Shown here in pieces: positions 24,688-32,261 of a stretch of DNA of 36,753 nt. Both the position numbers and the translations under genes were made by a program. The stretch covers positions 4,926-41,678 of the forward strand of contig PLAK01000092.1 of the NCBI GenBank assembly GCA_003134115.1. The letters run 5' to 3'. Source of the stretch: Candidatus Changshengia sp. (GTDB lineage Bacteria; Chloroflexota; Dormibacteria; Aeolococcales; Aeolococcaceae). Within the stretch, counting starts at the first letter, position 1. Each line of letters starts with the position of its first letter. The notes beneath the pieces were generated by a model that searched no databases, had not been told where the DNA came from, and saw only the letters and a program-made list of their open reading frames with translations.

Positions 24688-24717
24688 ATTGTGGGAGAAG
24701 TTTTTGGGGTTTGTCAA
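24688..24717 (-). promoter_or_regulatory. Promoter of the sugar transporter operon
   Basis: On the minus strand a perfect TTGACA (24717-24712) is followed after 18 bases by CACAAT (24693-24688). This is the best -35/-10 pair in the window. The leader to the binding-protein ATG is about 105 bases. Confidence 0.6.
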
Positions 24718-24732
24718 CGGCTCGAACTAAAA

Positions 24733-24750
24733 ATCACCCTAATGGGCGAT
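24733..24750 (-). terminator. Terminator-like hairpin, copy B
   Basis: On the minus strand ATCGCCC-ATTA-GGGTGAT folds into a hairpin (one mismatch) followed by TTTT. It is the second of two related units 44 bases apart, each preceded by a conserved GTGGTGGAT(A/G)AGC segment. It would stop transcription coming from tRNA-Gln just before the transporter promoter. Confidence 0.55.
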
Positions 24751-24776
24751 GCCCCGCTCATCCACCACGGCAAAAG

Positions 24777-24794
24777 ATCACCCCAACGGGGGAT
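24777..24794 (-). terminator. Terminator-like hairpin, copy A
   Basis: On the minus strand ATCCCCC-GTTG-GGGTGAT forms a hairpin followed by CTTTTG. It is the first of the two repeated units downstream of tRNA-Gln and could end the tRNA transcript. Confidence 0.5.
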
Positions 24795-24909
24795 GTCCGG
24801 CTTATCCACCACCCCGGAAACGCGCCGTTCGCCGCGATCGGAATCAGGGCGAGGACCCTCCGCCGGTGGGTGCCCGCCGCCGGCCAGGTCCCACCAGCCG
24901 GGGCCTGAG

Positions 24910-24981
24910 CTGGGGAGGAAGGACTCGAACCTTCGAATGGCGGATCCAAAGTCCGCTGCCTTACCACTTGGCTACTCCCCA
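24910..24981 (-). tRNA. tRNA-Gln, anticodon TTG
   Basis: The 72-base minus-strand sequence folds as a cloverleaf. The acceptor stem TGGGGAG pairs with CTCCCCA, the anticodon stem is GCGGA/TCCGC with loop CTTTGGA (anticodon TTG), and the T loop is GGTTCGAGTCC. The U1-A72 start is typical of bacterial tRNA-Gln. The 3' CCA is not encoded. A TACGAT -10-like element lies upstream at 24999-24994. Confidence 0.95.
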
Positions 24982-25106
24982 GTGGCACCAGCGATCGTAG
25001 CCAGCCCTCGCCCGCTGCGGGGCGTCTGTCGCCGGCGGAGCGCCATCGGCGCTGCGGTCCGTTCCCGGGAGGCGGCGTACGCGCGGCTCCGGGCTCTCCC
25101 CGGGGC

Positions 25107-25280
25107 TCAGACTTGAATGTGGACGCGCGGGATGCGCAGCCGCATGCAGCCGGGCCGGCCCGCCGCGGGACGGCGGCAGCCACAGCTCCGGCGGATGGCG
25201 GTGAGCCGGTCGAGGCGCGCCAGCCGGCTCGCCCGGGGCCGGCGGTCGGGGCCTCGCTCGGAGGCGCTCTGATCGGCCAC
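25107..25280 (-). CDS. Hypothetical 57-residue Cys/Arg-rich protein
   Basis: I do not recognise this protein. GTG 25280 lies 7 bases after a TATGAT -10 element (25293-25288), the same arrangement as other likely leaderless starts in this window. The product is very basic, with about fifteen Arg, and has a SCGCRRPAAGRPGC segment with three Cys that could bind a metal. It ends in a hydrophobic/aromatic IPRVHIQV. It lies between glmU and tRNA-Gln. In such GC-rich DNA a chance open frame of this size is possible, so the promoter spacing is the main support. Confidence 0.4.
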   Translation of the reverse strand: MADQSASERGPDRRPRASRLARLDRLTAIRRSCGCRRPAAGRPGCMRLRIPRVHIQV

Positions 25281-25287
25281 GGGCCGG

Positions 25288-25293
25288 ATCATA
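25288..25293 (-). promoter_or_regulatory. -10 element for the 57-residue ORF
   Basis: TATGAT on the minus strand ends 7 bases before the GTG at 25280. The rest of 25294-25480 shows no convincing gene and holds the glmU upstream region. Confidence 0.4.
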
Positions 25294-25480
25294 CAGGGGC
25301 CGCGGTCTCCCCGCCGGGGGGAGCGGACGGACGGATGGGGGCCAAACCGTGGCGTCGGCAGCGCCGGGACCCGATCGGGAGGCGGCTGCGGACGGCCCGC
25401 GGTCCCGCGCAGGCCGCCGGACTGGCCGTTCGGCCCGGCGCCGGAAGGCGGTCGCCCCCGAAGCCCGAGGGAGCACCCCG

Positions 25481-25486
25481 TATACT
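25481..25486 (+). promoter_or_regulatory. -10 element of glmU, leaderless type
   Basis: TATACT lies 9 bases before the glmU ATG. There is no Shine-Dalgarno sequence between them and no recognisable -35 box. The transcript would start at or within 3 bases of the start codon. Confidence 0.5.
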
Positions 25487-25495
25487 CGGGCGCAG

Positions 25496-26860
25496 ATGGC
25501 AGATGCACCGCGCGCGGTGATCCTCGCCGCCGGGCAGGGCACCAGGATGAAGAGCGCCCGGCCCAAGGTCCTCCATCCCCTCGCCGGCAGGCCGATGCTC
25601 CTCCATGTCGTCGAGGCGGCGACGATCGCCACCGGGGCACCTCCGGTGGTGGTGCTCGGCCCCGAGCAGGCGGCTGTGCGCGGAGTGGTCGAGGGAGTCG
25701 CCCGGGTCGTCGTCCAGCCCGAGCCGCGCGGGACCGGCGATGCCCTGCGCAGCCTCCCCGCGGAGCTGCGCACCGAGGGCCCGGTGGCCGTCCTTTACGG
25801 GGATCTCCCCCTGATCCGCGCCGAGACGATCGCCGGCCTGCTGCGTGCCCAGAGCGCGAGCGGGGCCGCCTGCGTGCTCCTGAGCGTCGTCCACGGCGAT
25901 GCCGACGGACTCGGCCGGGTGGTCCGCGGCAGCGACGGCGGGGTCCTGCGCATCGTCGAGGAGCGTGACCTCCCCGGCAACGGTGTCCCGGTCCCCGACG
26001 AGTGCAATGCGGGCGTCTATGTCTTCTCGGGTCGCCAACTCTGGCCGGCCCTGGAGCGCCTCTCCACCGACAACGCCCAGGGCGAGTACTACCTCACCGA
26101 CGTGGTCGCGCTGCTCGCCCCCGCGGTGGAGGCGGTGCCCGTGGCCGACCCCGAGGAGGCGCTGGGGGTCAACGATCGCCGCCAGCTGGCCGCCGCCGAG
26201 GCGGTGCTGCGGCGCCGTCTCCTGGACGCGCTGATGCTGGACGGGGTGACCATCGACGACCCCGCCACCACATATGTGGACGCGGCGGTCAGGGTCGGTG
26301 CCGACACCGTCCTGCGGCCCCTGACGGTGCTCCGCGGGGCGACCGTGATCGGCCGTGACTGCGAGATCGGTCCGATGGCCCAGATCCGCGACGCGCGGAT
26401 CGGCGATCGGGTCCGGATCGGCGCCTCGGTGATCGACGACGCGGAGATCGCAGACGGCGTGGAGATCGGCCACTTCAACCGGGTCAGACCCGGCAGCACG
26501 CTGGGATCGGGGGTATCTTTGGGCACGCATGCCGAGGTCAAGAACAGCCGGATCGGTGCGGGCAGCCGCGTCAATCACTTCTCCTGTGTCCTGGACAGCG
26601 ACGTCGGCTCCGGCGTCAACATCGGGGCCGGGACCGTCACCTGCAACTACGACGGCCACGACAAGCACCGGACCGCGATCGAGGACGGCGCCTTCGTCGG
26701 CACCAACAGCAGCCTGGTGGCGCCGGTCCGAATCGGCCGTGGCGCCTACGTCGCCGCCGGCAGCACCGTCACCCGGGATGTCCCGGATGGTGCCCTGGCC
26801 GTCGGCCGGGAGCGTCAGCGCAACATCGAGGGATGGCGGGATCGGAGCCCTCACCCATGA
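25496..26860 (+). CDS. glmU: Bifunctional UDP-GlcNAc pyrophosphorylase / glucosamine-1-phosphate acetyltransferase
   Basis: This 454-residue cytoplasmic enzyme makes UDP-GlcNAc for peptidoglycan. The N-terminal uridyltransferase has the LAAGQGTRMKS nucleotide loop (residues 10-20) and YGDLPLI. The C-terminal left-handed beta-helix carries hexapeptide repeats and the acetyltransferase segment NYDGHDKHRT. ATG 25496 gives standard length; the frame opens 49 codons earlier. The stop overlaps the prs start as ATGA (26857-26860). The glmU-prs pairing is common in Gram-positive lineages. Confidence 0.96.
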   Translation: MADAPRAVILAAGQGTRMKSARPKVLHPLAGRPMLLHVVEAATIATGAPPVVVLGPEQAAVRGVVEGVARVVVQPEPRGTGDALRSLPAELRTEGPVAVLYGDLPLIRAETIAGLLRAQSASGAACVLLSVVHGDADGLGRVVRGSDGGVLRIVEERDLPGNGVPVPDECNAGVYVFSGRQLWPALERLSTDNAQGEYYLTDVVALLAPAVEAVPVADPEEALGVNDRRQLAAAEAVLRRRLLDALMLDGVTIDDPATTYVDAAVRVGADTVLRPLTVLRGATVIGRDCEIGPMAQIRDARIGDRVRIGASVIDDAEIADGVEIGHFNRVRPGSTLGSGVSLGTHAEVKNSRIGAGSRVNHFSCVLDSDVGSGVNIGAGTVTCNYDGHDKHRTAIEDGAFVGTNSSLVAPVRIGRGAYVAAGSTVTRDVPDGALAVGRERQRNIEGWRDRSPHP

Positions 26861-27822
26861 GTGACTCCAACCCCTACGGGGAGCTGATGCTCCTCTCCGG
26901 CACCGGCAACCGGGAGTTGAGCGAGCGGATCGCGCACGAGATCGACCTTCCGCTCGCCCCCATGGACATCACCCGCTTCGCCGACGGGGAGTTCGACGTC
27001 AAGATCCACGAGTCGGTCCGGGGCCACGACGTCTTCCTGATCCAGCCCACCTGCCCGCCGGTGAGCGACAACCTGATCCAGCTGTTCGTCACCCTCGACG
27101 CGCTGCGACGCGCGTCGGCGGCCCGGATCACCGCGGTCATCCCCTACTACGGCTACGAGCGCAAGGAGAAGAAGTCGGCGCCCCGCGACCCGATCTCCGC
27201 CAAGCTGATGGCCAACATCATCGAGCTGGCCGGGGCCAGCCGGGTGATCGCGGTGGATCTGCACGCCGAGGCCATCCAGGGATTCTTCGACATCCCCGTG
27301 GACGCGCTCACCGCCACCAAGATCCTGGCCCGCAGGGTCCGAGAGCGCCACGGCAACAGCGTGGTGGTGGTCTCGCCGGACACGGGGGGCGCGCTGCGCG
27401 CCCGTACCCTTGGCCGCATCCTCGACGCTCCCATCGCGATCATCGACAAGCGCCGTCCCCGCGACGACGCGGTGGAGGTGGTCCATGTGGTCGGTGACGT
27501 GGCCGGCATGCACGCGGTCATCGTCGACGACCTGATCTCCACCGGCGGCACCCTGGTGAGCGCCAGCGAGGCGTTGATGAGCAAGGGCGCGATCGGGGTC
27601 GACGTGATCGTCACCCATGGGCTGCTCACGCCGGGCGCCCTGGGACGCCTGCACGAGGCGCCCATCGAGGAGATCTGCATCACCGACACCATCCCCCTCA
27701 ACGAGGAGGCCCGCGCCCGGGACAACCATCCCAAGCTGCGGGTGCTCTCGGTGGCCCCCCTGATCGCCGAGGCGATCGTGCGCGTCCATGAGGGGAGGAG
27801 CGTCAGCGAGCTGTTCCGATGA
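26857..27822 (+). CDS. prs: Ribose-phosphate pyrophosphokinase
   Basis: This 321-residue enzyme makes PRPP from ribose-5-phosphate and ATP. It has DITRFADGEFDVKI, VDLHAEAIQGFF, VVSPDTGGALRAR, the flexible-loop IDKRRPR and the PRPP-binding VDDLISTGGT. The ATP-site segment reads YERKEKKSAPRDPISAKL where many homologues have RQDRK; such variants exist in the family. ATG 26857 overlaps the glmU stop, so translation is coupled. Confidence 0.95.
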   Translation: MSDSNPYGELMLLSGTGNRELSERIAHEIDLPLAPMDITRFADGEFDVKIHESVRGHDVFLIQPTCPPVSDNLIQLFVTLDALRRASAARITAVIPYYGYERKEKKSAPRDPISAKLMANIIELAGASRVIAVDLHAEAIQGFFDIPVDALTATKILARRVRERHGNSVVVVSPDTGGALRARTLGRILDAPIAIIDKRRPRDDAVEVVHVVGDVAGMHAVIVDDLISTGGTLVSASEALMSKGAIGVDVIVTHGLLTPGALGRLHEAPIEEICITDTIPLNEEARARDNHPKLRVLSVAPLIAEAIVRVHEGRSVSELFR

Positions 27823-27925
27823 GGAGCTCAGAGTGGACCGGAACCCGCACCTCCACGGACCGCCCGCGGGACCGGGACGCCTCACCCGGCGGCGCGGTCC
27901 CGGCTGATCCCCCACCGAGCGGGTC

Positions 27926-29248
27926 ATGACCTGGCTCGCCCTTCTTCTCGCCGTCAGCCTGGTGCTCGCCGCCTTCGCCGCGGGCGCCGAGACCGCACTC
28001 ACCTCGGTCTCCCGGCTCCGGATGCGCACCCTCGCCGAGGACGGCGACCACCGGGCCGGCCGGGTGGTCCACCTCCACAACAACCCCAACGGGTACCTCT
28101 CGACCATCCTCTCGATCAACACCGTCGCCGTGATCGTGGCCTCGACGGCGACCGCCCTGATCGTCGCCGGCCACACCCACGGCCTCGCCGAGGCGCTGAC
28201 CACCGTCGCCCTGGCCGTCTTCGTCCTCGTCTTCTGCGAGATCGCCCCCAAGTCGCTGGCGCTCCGCTTCAACGAGCGGCTGGCGCTGCGCCTGGCCGCG
28301 CCGGTGCAGTTCCTGACCCGGCTGCTGCGCCCCTTCGTCGGGGCTCTGACCCTGGTGTCCCGCCTCCTCCTCCGGCTCTTCACCCGGGGCCACGCCGCTC
28401 CGGGCCCCTTCGTCACCGAGGACGAGCTCAAGCTGATCCTGGCCATGGGCGAGCGCGAGGGGGTGGTGGAGCAGGAAGAGCGTCAGATGATCGACGGCAT
28501 CCTGGAGATGACCGACAAGGCGGTCCACGAGGTGATGGTGCCCCGGGTCGACGTCGTCGGCATCGAGGCCTCGCGCACTCTGAGTGATCTCATCTCCCTG
28601 ATCGTCGACCACGGTCACTCCCGGATCCCCCTCTACGAGACGACGATGGACAACGTGGTGGGGGTGATCTACGCCAAGGACCTGCTCCGCCACGGCGTTC
28701 GCAGCGGCGACCCCCGACCGCTCGCGGCGCTCGCCCGCGAGCCCTATTTCACGCCCGAGAGCAAGCACGTCGGCGAATTGCTCCGGGAGATGCAGGAGCG
28801 CAAGGTGCACATCGCGGTCGTCGTCGATGAGCACGGCGGCACCGCCGGGATCGTGACCTTCGAGGACCTCATCGAGGAGATCGTCGGGCCGATCCGGGAC
28901 GAGTACGACGTCGCCGAGACCGAGGATGTCCAGTTCGTGAGCGATCACGAGGTGGTGATGAGCGCGCGGTTCCCGGTCGACGACGTGGCCGACCTGCTCC
29001 ACCTCGACGTCGGCGAGACCGAGGCCGACTCCATCGGCGGGCTGGTCTATGAGCGCCTCGGGGAGATCCCCAAGGCGGGGGCGGAGCTGCCTCTCGGCTC
29101 GGCCACCCTGACCGTCGACCAGGTGCGCCGGCAGAGCATCCAGACCGTGCGCATCGTGAACCCCGAACCCTTTGCCACCGAGCGCGACGGTGTCAAGCGC
29201 TCCCCCGCCGTCGAGAGCTCCGGGGCGGGTGACGATCACCCGGCCTGA
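27926..29248 (+). CDS. CNNM/CorC-HlyC family transporter with CBS domains
   Basis: This 440-residue membrane protein has an N-terminal DUF21/CNNM domain with about four hydrophobic segments (residues ~1-150, including the CEIAPKSLALRF motif). A CBS pair follows (VPRVDVVGIEAS to TFEDLIEEIVGPIRDEYD, ~195-330), then a C-terminal CorC_HlyC domain. Members take part in Mg2+ or Co2+ transport, and the old hemolysin name is not informative. The 103-base gap to prs holds no obvious promoter. The C-terminal ~20 residues are low-complexity. Confidence 0.9.
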   Translation: MTWLALLLAVSLVLAAFAAGAETALTSVSRLRMRTLAEDGDHRAGRVVHLHNNPNGYLSTILSINTVAVIVASTATALIVAGHTHGLAEALTTVALAVFVLVFCEIAPKSLALRFNERLALRLAAPVQFLTRLLRPFVGALTLVSRLLLRLFTRGHAAPGPFVTEDELKLILAMGEREGVVEQEERQMIDGILEMTDKAVHEVMVPRVDVVGIEASRTLSDLISLIVDHGHSRIPLYETTMDNVVGVIYAKDLLRHGVRSGDPRPLAALAREPYFTPESKHVGELLREMQERKVHIAVVVDEHGGTAGIVTFEDLIEEIVGPIRDEYDVAETEDVQFVSDHEVVMSARFPVDDVADLLHLDVGETEADSIGGLVYERLGEIPKAGAELPLGSATLTVDQVRRQSIQTVRIVNPEPFATERDGVKRSPAVESSGAGDDHPA

Positions 29249-29328
29249 CGGCGCCGCCGTGTCCACCCGGATCCGAGCCGTCCCGGCGAGACCTGCGTGC
29301 CGCGTCGCGGGCGCCGCCGGGGCCTGAG

Positions 29329-30087
29329 ATGCCCGGCAGCTTCACGGATGAGGGGATCGTCCTCCGCCGGGTCAACTACGGCGAGGCCGACCGCGTCCTG
29401 ACGGTGCTCACCCGCGGCCACGGCAAGGTGGGGGTCATCGCCCGGGGGGTTCGCAAGGCGGGCAGTCGCATGGCGGCGCAGACCGACCTCTTTGAGCGCA
29501 GCCGGATGCAGCTCGCCGAGGGGCGGGGCGAGCTCCTCGTGCTCACCCAGGCCCAGCGGGCGTCGGGGCCACCCGCCGGGCTCGCCACGGATGCCCGGCG
29601 ATCCGGGTGCGCCGCGGTCGTCGCCGAGCTGACCGACCGGGTCCTCGAGGGGCACCACCCGGACGGGGCCGTCTTCGGCCTGGTCGCGGAGTCGCTCGAC
29701 GAGCTGGGCGATCCCGAGCGCGACCCGCGCCGGGCGCTGGTGTGGTTTGCGCGCCAGATGATCGACCGGCTCGGTTACGCCCCCGAGCTGCAGCAGTGCG
29801 TCTCCTGCTCGCGCCGGCTGGCCGAGGAGCCGGCGGCCTTCAGCGCCGCCGGCGGAGGCCTGCTCTGCCCCGACTGCCGGCGCGGGGATCCCACTGCCAT
29901 CGACTGCCCGGTCCGTGTCATCAAGGTGCTGCGGGTGGCCGCCGCCGGCGATGCCACCACCTGGGCCCGGCTCCGCCTCGACCACGACGCGCTGGCCACA
30001 TTGGAGGCGATCATCGAGAGGGAGCTGGAGCAGCATCTGGACCGGCGTCTCCGCTCCTGGGAGGTGCTCCGAGCCCTGGAAAGGTGA
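29329..30087 (+). CDS. recO: DNA repair protein RecO
   Basis: This 252-residue recombination mediator loads RecA onto SSB-coated DNA in the RecF pathway. The N-terminal OB-fold has DEGIVLRRVNYGEADRVL and VIARGVRKAGSR. A four-Cys zinc site (CVSC...CPDC, residues ~163-184) sits in the C-terminal helical domain. ATG 29329 gives normal length. It precedes glyS by 21 bases, a neighbourhood seen in several Gram-positive and Chloroflexota-like genomes. Confidence 0.93.
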   Translation: MPGSFTDEGIVLRRVNYGEADRVLTVLTRGHGKVGVIARGVRKAGSRMAAQTDLFERSRMQLAEGRGELLVLTQAQRASGPPAGLATDARRSGCAAVVAELTDRVLEGHHPDGAVFGLVAESLDELGDPERDPRRALVWFARQMIDRLGYAPELQQCVSCSRRLAEEPAAFSAAGGGLLCPDCRRGDPTAIDCPVRVIKVLRVAAAGDATTWARLRLDHDALATLEAIIERELEQHLDRRLRSWEVLRALER

Positions 30088-30094
30088 CGGCGGA

Positions 30095-30100
30095 TACACT
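30095..30100 (+). promoter_or_regulatory. -10 element of glyS, leaderless type
   Basis: TACACT ends 8 bases before the glyS ATG at 30109, with no Shine-Dalgarno sequence between them. It lies just after the recO stop. Confidence 0.45.
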
Positions 30101-30108
30101 TGCCGCCC

Positions 30109-31536
30109 ATGCCCACCGATTCCGACGACAGCGCCTCCGCGCCCCCGACCGGGGCGCCCCCGGCGAACCTGCTCGAGCGACTCGTCTCCCTGGGCAAGCA
30201 GCGGGGCTTCTTCTTCCCGTCGAGCGAGATCTACGGCGGGATCAACGCCCTGTATGACTACGGTCCCCTCGGCACCCGGCTCCGGCGCAACATCCGCAAC
30301 CGCTGGTGGCGGTCGATCGTCGAGCTGCGCGACGACATCGAGGGCATCGAGTCGTCGGTCATCATGAATCCCCAGGTCTGGATCGCCAGCGGCCACGTGG
30401 CCGGCTTCAGCGATCCCCTGGTCGATTGCACCGGAAGCTGCCGCAAGCGCTGGCGTGCCGACCATCTTCCGGCCGAGCGCGCCGCTCGAGGCAAGGCGCC
30501 GGGCTCACCGGGCTGCCCCGAGTGCGGCGGGACGCTCACCGCGCCCCGCCAATTCAACCTCATGTTCCGTACCTTCCTCGGCCCGGTGGAGGACAGCTCC
30601 GCCCAGGTCTACCTCCGCCCGGAGACCGCTCAGGGGATGTTCGTCGACTTCAAGTCGGTGCTCAACAGCAGCCGCCAGCGGATCCCCTTCGGCATCGCCC
30701 AGAACGGCAAGTCGTTCCGCAACGAGATCTCCCCCGGCAACTCCATCTTCCGCACTCGCGAGTTCGAGCAGATGGAGATGGAGTTCTTCTGCGAGCCGGG
30801 CACCGACGACCACTGGTTTGAGCACTGGCGCGGCGAGCGCTTCCGCTGGTACGTCGAGGAGCTGGGGGTGCGCCGCTCACGCCTCCGCCTGCGCGACCAC
30901 GAGAAGGACGAGCTGGCCCACTACGCCAAGGCGGCGACCGACGTCGAGTACCTCTATCCCTTCGGGTGGGGCGAGCTGGAGGGGATCGCCAACCGCACCG
31001 ACTTTGATCTCTCCGCACACCAGAAGGCGAGTGGGGTCGACCTCAGCTACCTCGACCCGGTGAGCGGGAGCCGCTACATCCCCTACGTGATCGAGCCGGC
31101 CGCCGGGGTCGACCGCATCATGCTCACCATCCTCATGGACGCCTTCGACGAGGAGGTCGTGCGCGGTGAGACGCGCACCGTGCTGCGGATGCACCCCGAC
31201 ATCGCCCCGGTCCAGGTGGCGGTGCTGCCCCTCTCCAAGAAGGAGGAGCTGACCGTCCCCGCGCGCGCCCTCGAGCACCGGCTGCGTCCCCATTTCGCCA
31301 CCGACTACGACGAGACCCAGGCCATCGGCCGCCGCTACCGGCGCCAGGATGAGATCGGCACGCCGCTGGCGGTGACCTTCGACTTCGACAGCCTCCAGGA
31401 CGAGGCGGTCACCATCCGCGAGCGCGACGGCATGACCCAGGTGAGAGTGCCCATCACCGGCCTGGAGGACGCCCTGCGCGACCAGCTGATCGCCTTCCGG
31501 CGGCGGACCGCCGAAAGGGCGGGCTCCGGAGCCTGA
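30109..31536 (+). CDS. glyS: Glycyl-tRNA synthetase, single-chain class II
   Basis: This 475-residue alpha2-type enzyme charges tRNA-Gly. Signatures are GFFFPSSEIYGG, QFNLMFRTFLG, the class II motif 2 RNEISPGNSIFRTREFEQMEMEF region (about residues 200-225), and a C-terminal anticodon-binding domain (APVQVAVLPLSKK). Two Cys pairs (CTGSC and CPEC) in the insertion may bind zinc. ATG 30109 is chosen over TTG 30100 because a -10 element overlaps the latter. The first ~20 residues are low-complexity. The next gene follows by 6 bases. Confidence 0.95.
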   Translation: MPTDSDDSASAPPTGAPPANLLERLVSLGKQRGFFFPSSEIYGGINALYDYGPLGTRLRRNIRNRWWRSIVELRDDIEGIESSVIMNPQVWIASGHVAGFSDPLVDCTGSCRKRWRADHLPAERAARGKAPGSPGCPECGGTLTAPRQFNLMFRTFLGPVEDSSAQVYLRPETAQGMFVDFKSVLNSSRQRIPFGIAQNGKSFRNEISPGNSIFRTREFEQMEMEFFCEPGTDDHWFEHWRGERFRWYVEELGVRRSRLRLRDHEKDELAHYAKAATDVEYLYPFGWGELEGIANRTDFDLSAHQKASGVDLSYLDPVSGSRYIPYVIEPAAGVDRIMLTILMDAFDEEVVRGETRTVLRMHPDIAPVQVAVLPLSKKEELTVPARALEHRLRPHFATDYDETQAIGRRYRRQDEIGTPLAVTFDFDSLQDEAVTIRERDGMTQVRVPITGLEDALRDQLIAFRRRTAERAGSGA

Positions 31537-31542
31537 GCGGCG

Positions 31543-32169
31543 GTGGCCGGGACACGCGCCGCCTTCCTGGAGGCCGCCGCGGTGGCCCGCCAGGTGGTCG
31601 CGGCCGCCGTTGTCGCGCTCCGCTGGGAGGAGCCGAGCGCCCTCGCCGAGATGTCCGTCGGTGCCCTGGCCGCGCACGTCGTGAGAGCCGTGACCCGCGT
31701 CGAGCGGGCCCTCGACGACCCGGAGCCTGCCGATGCGGTGATCATCTCGGCCGCCGCCTACTTCGCCCCGGTCGGGCCCGACCTCGCCTCGGGGATCAAC
31801 GTCCGGGTCCGCGCGACCTCCGCCGAGGAGGCGCTGGTCGGCCATCGCGCCCTGCTCGGGCAGATGGATCGCGCCCTCAACCGCCTTCACCTCCGTCTCG
31901 AGGACCAGCCGGAGGGCCGGCTGGTGAGTGTCCGTGATGGCGAGCTGCTCCGCCTCGATGACTACCTGGCGACGAGGATCATCGAGCTGGCCCTCCACAC
32001 CGACGACCTCTGCCTCAGCGTGGGCCTGAAGACGCCGGACCTTCCGGGGATCGAGGTGGCCATCCAGGCCCTGGTCGCCGTCGCCGTCCATCGCCACGGC
32101 GACCTGGCCGTGCTCCGTGCCCTCGCCCGCCGGGAGCGGGATCCCGATCAGGTCCTCCGGGTCATCTGA
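31543..32169 (+). CDS. DinB-fold protein of the maleylpyruvate isomerase (mycothiol-dependent) family
   Basis: This 208-residue protein is recognisable by the EMSVGALAAHVVRAVTRVE and LDDYLATRIIELALHTDDL segments, which carry the His/Glu metal ligands of the MDMPI N-terminal (DinB-like) domain. Family members are metal-dependent, thiol-linked isomerases or transferases, often with mycothiol, but most are uncharacterised. Only the N-terminal-type domain is present. The GTG start follows glyS by 6 bases, so it is probably cotranscribed. Substrate and thiol cofactor are unknown. Confidence 0.75.
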   Translation: MAGTRAAFLEAAAVARQVVAAAVVALRWEEPSALAEMSVGALAAHVVRAVTRVERALDDPEPADAVIISAAAYFAPVGPDLASGINVRVRATSAEEALVGHRALLGQMDRALNRLHLRLEDQPEGRLVSVRDGELLRLDDYLATRIIELALHTDDLCLSVGLKTPDLPGIEVAIQALVAVAVHRHGDLAVLRALARRERDPDQVLRVI

Positions 32170-32206
32170 CCCACCGGGGTGTGCCAGGTCCCAGTGAGGG
32201 GCCGGA

Positions 32207-32246
32207 CGAGACTCTGGCCGGCCCGCGGGGGCCCGCCGGAGTCTCG
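32207..32246. terminator. Bidirectional hairpin between convergent genes
   Basis: An 18-position stem (16 Watson-Crick pairs, one G-T, one C-C mismatch) with a 4-base loop GCGG lies between the stops of the DinB-fold gene and the two-repeat membrane protein. The outer arms CGAGACTC and GAGTCTCG are perfect. No T-run follows on either side, as is usual for terminators in very GC-rich genomes. Confidence 0.7.
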
Positions 32247-32261
32247 AGGGAGGTGCCTGGC

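Noticed and set aside
24733-24814. Two repeats as a mini CRISPR array
   Set aside because: Only two diverged copies with hairpin and T-run, a very short spacer, and no cas genes nearby.
24575-24909. Riboswitch or other structured leader ahead of the transporter operon
   Set aside because: No known aptamer core is recognisable. The inverted repeat and the terminator-like units explain the visible structure.
10224-24981. Sugar locus as a genomic island inserted at tRNA-Gln
   Set aside because: No integrase, no duplicate of the tRNA 3' end on the far side and no visible change in base composition.
25113-25520. 135-codon plus-strand frame upstream of glmU
   Set aside because: Low-complexity Ala/Gly/Pro/Arg reading without motifs that overlaps the glmU start; it looks like a GC-rich chance frame.
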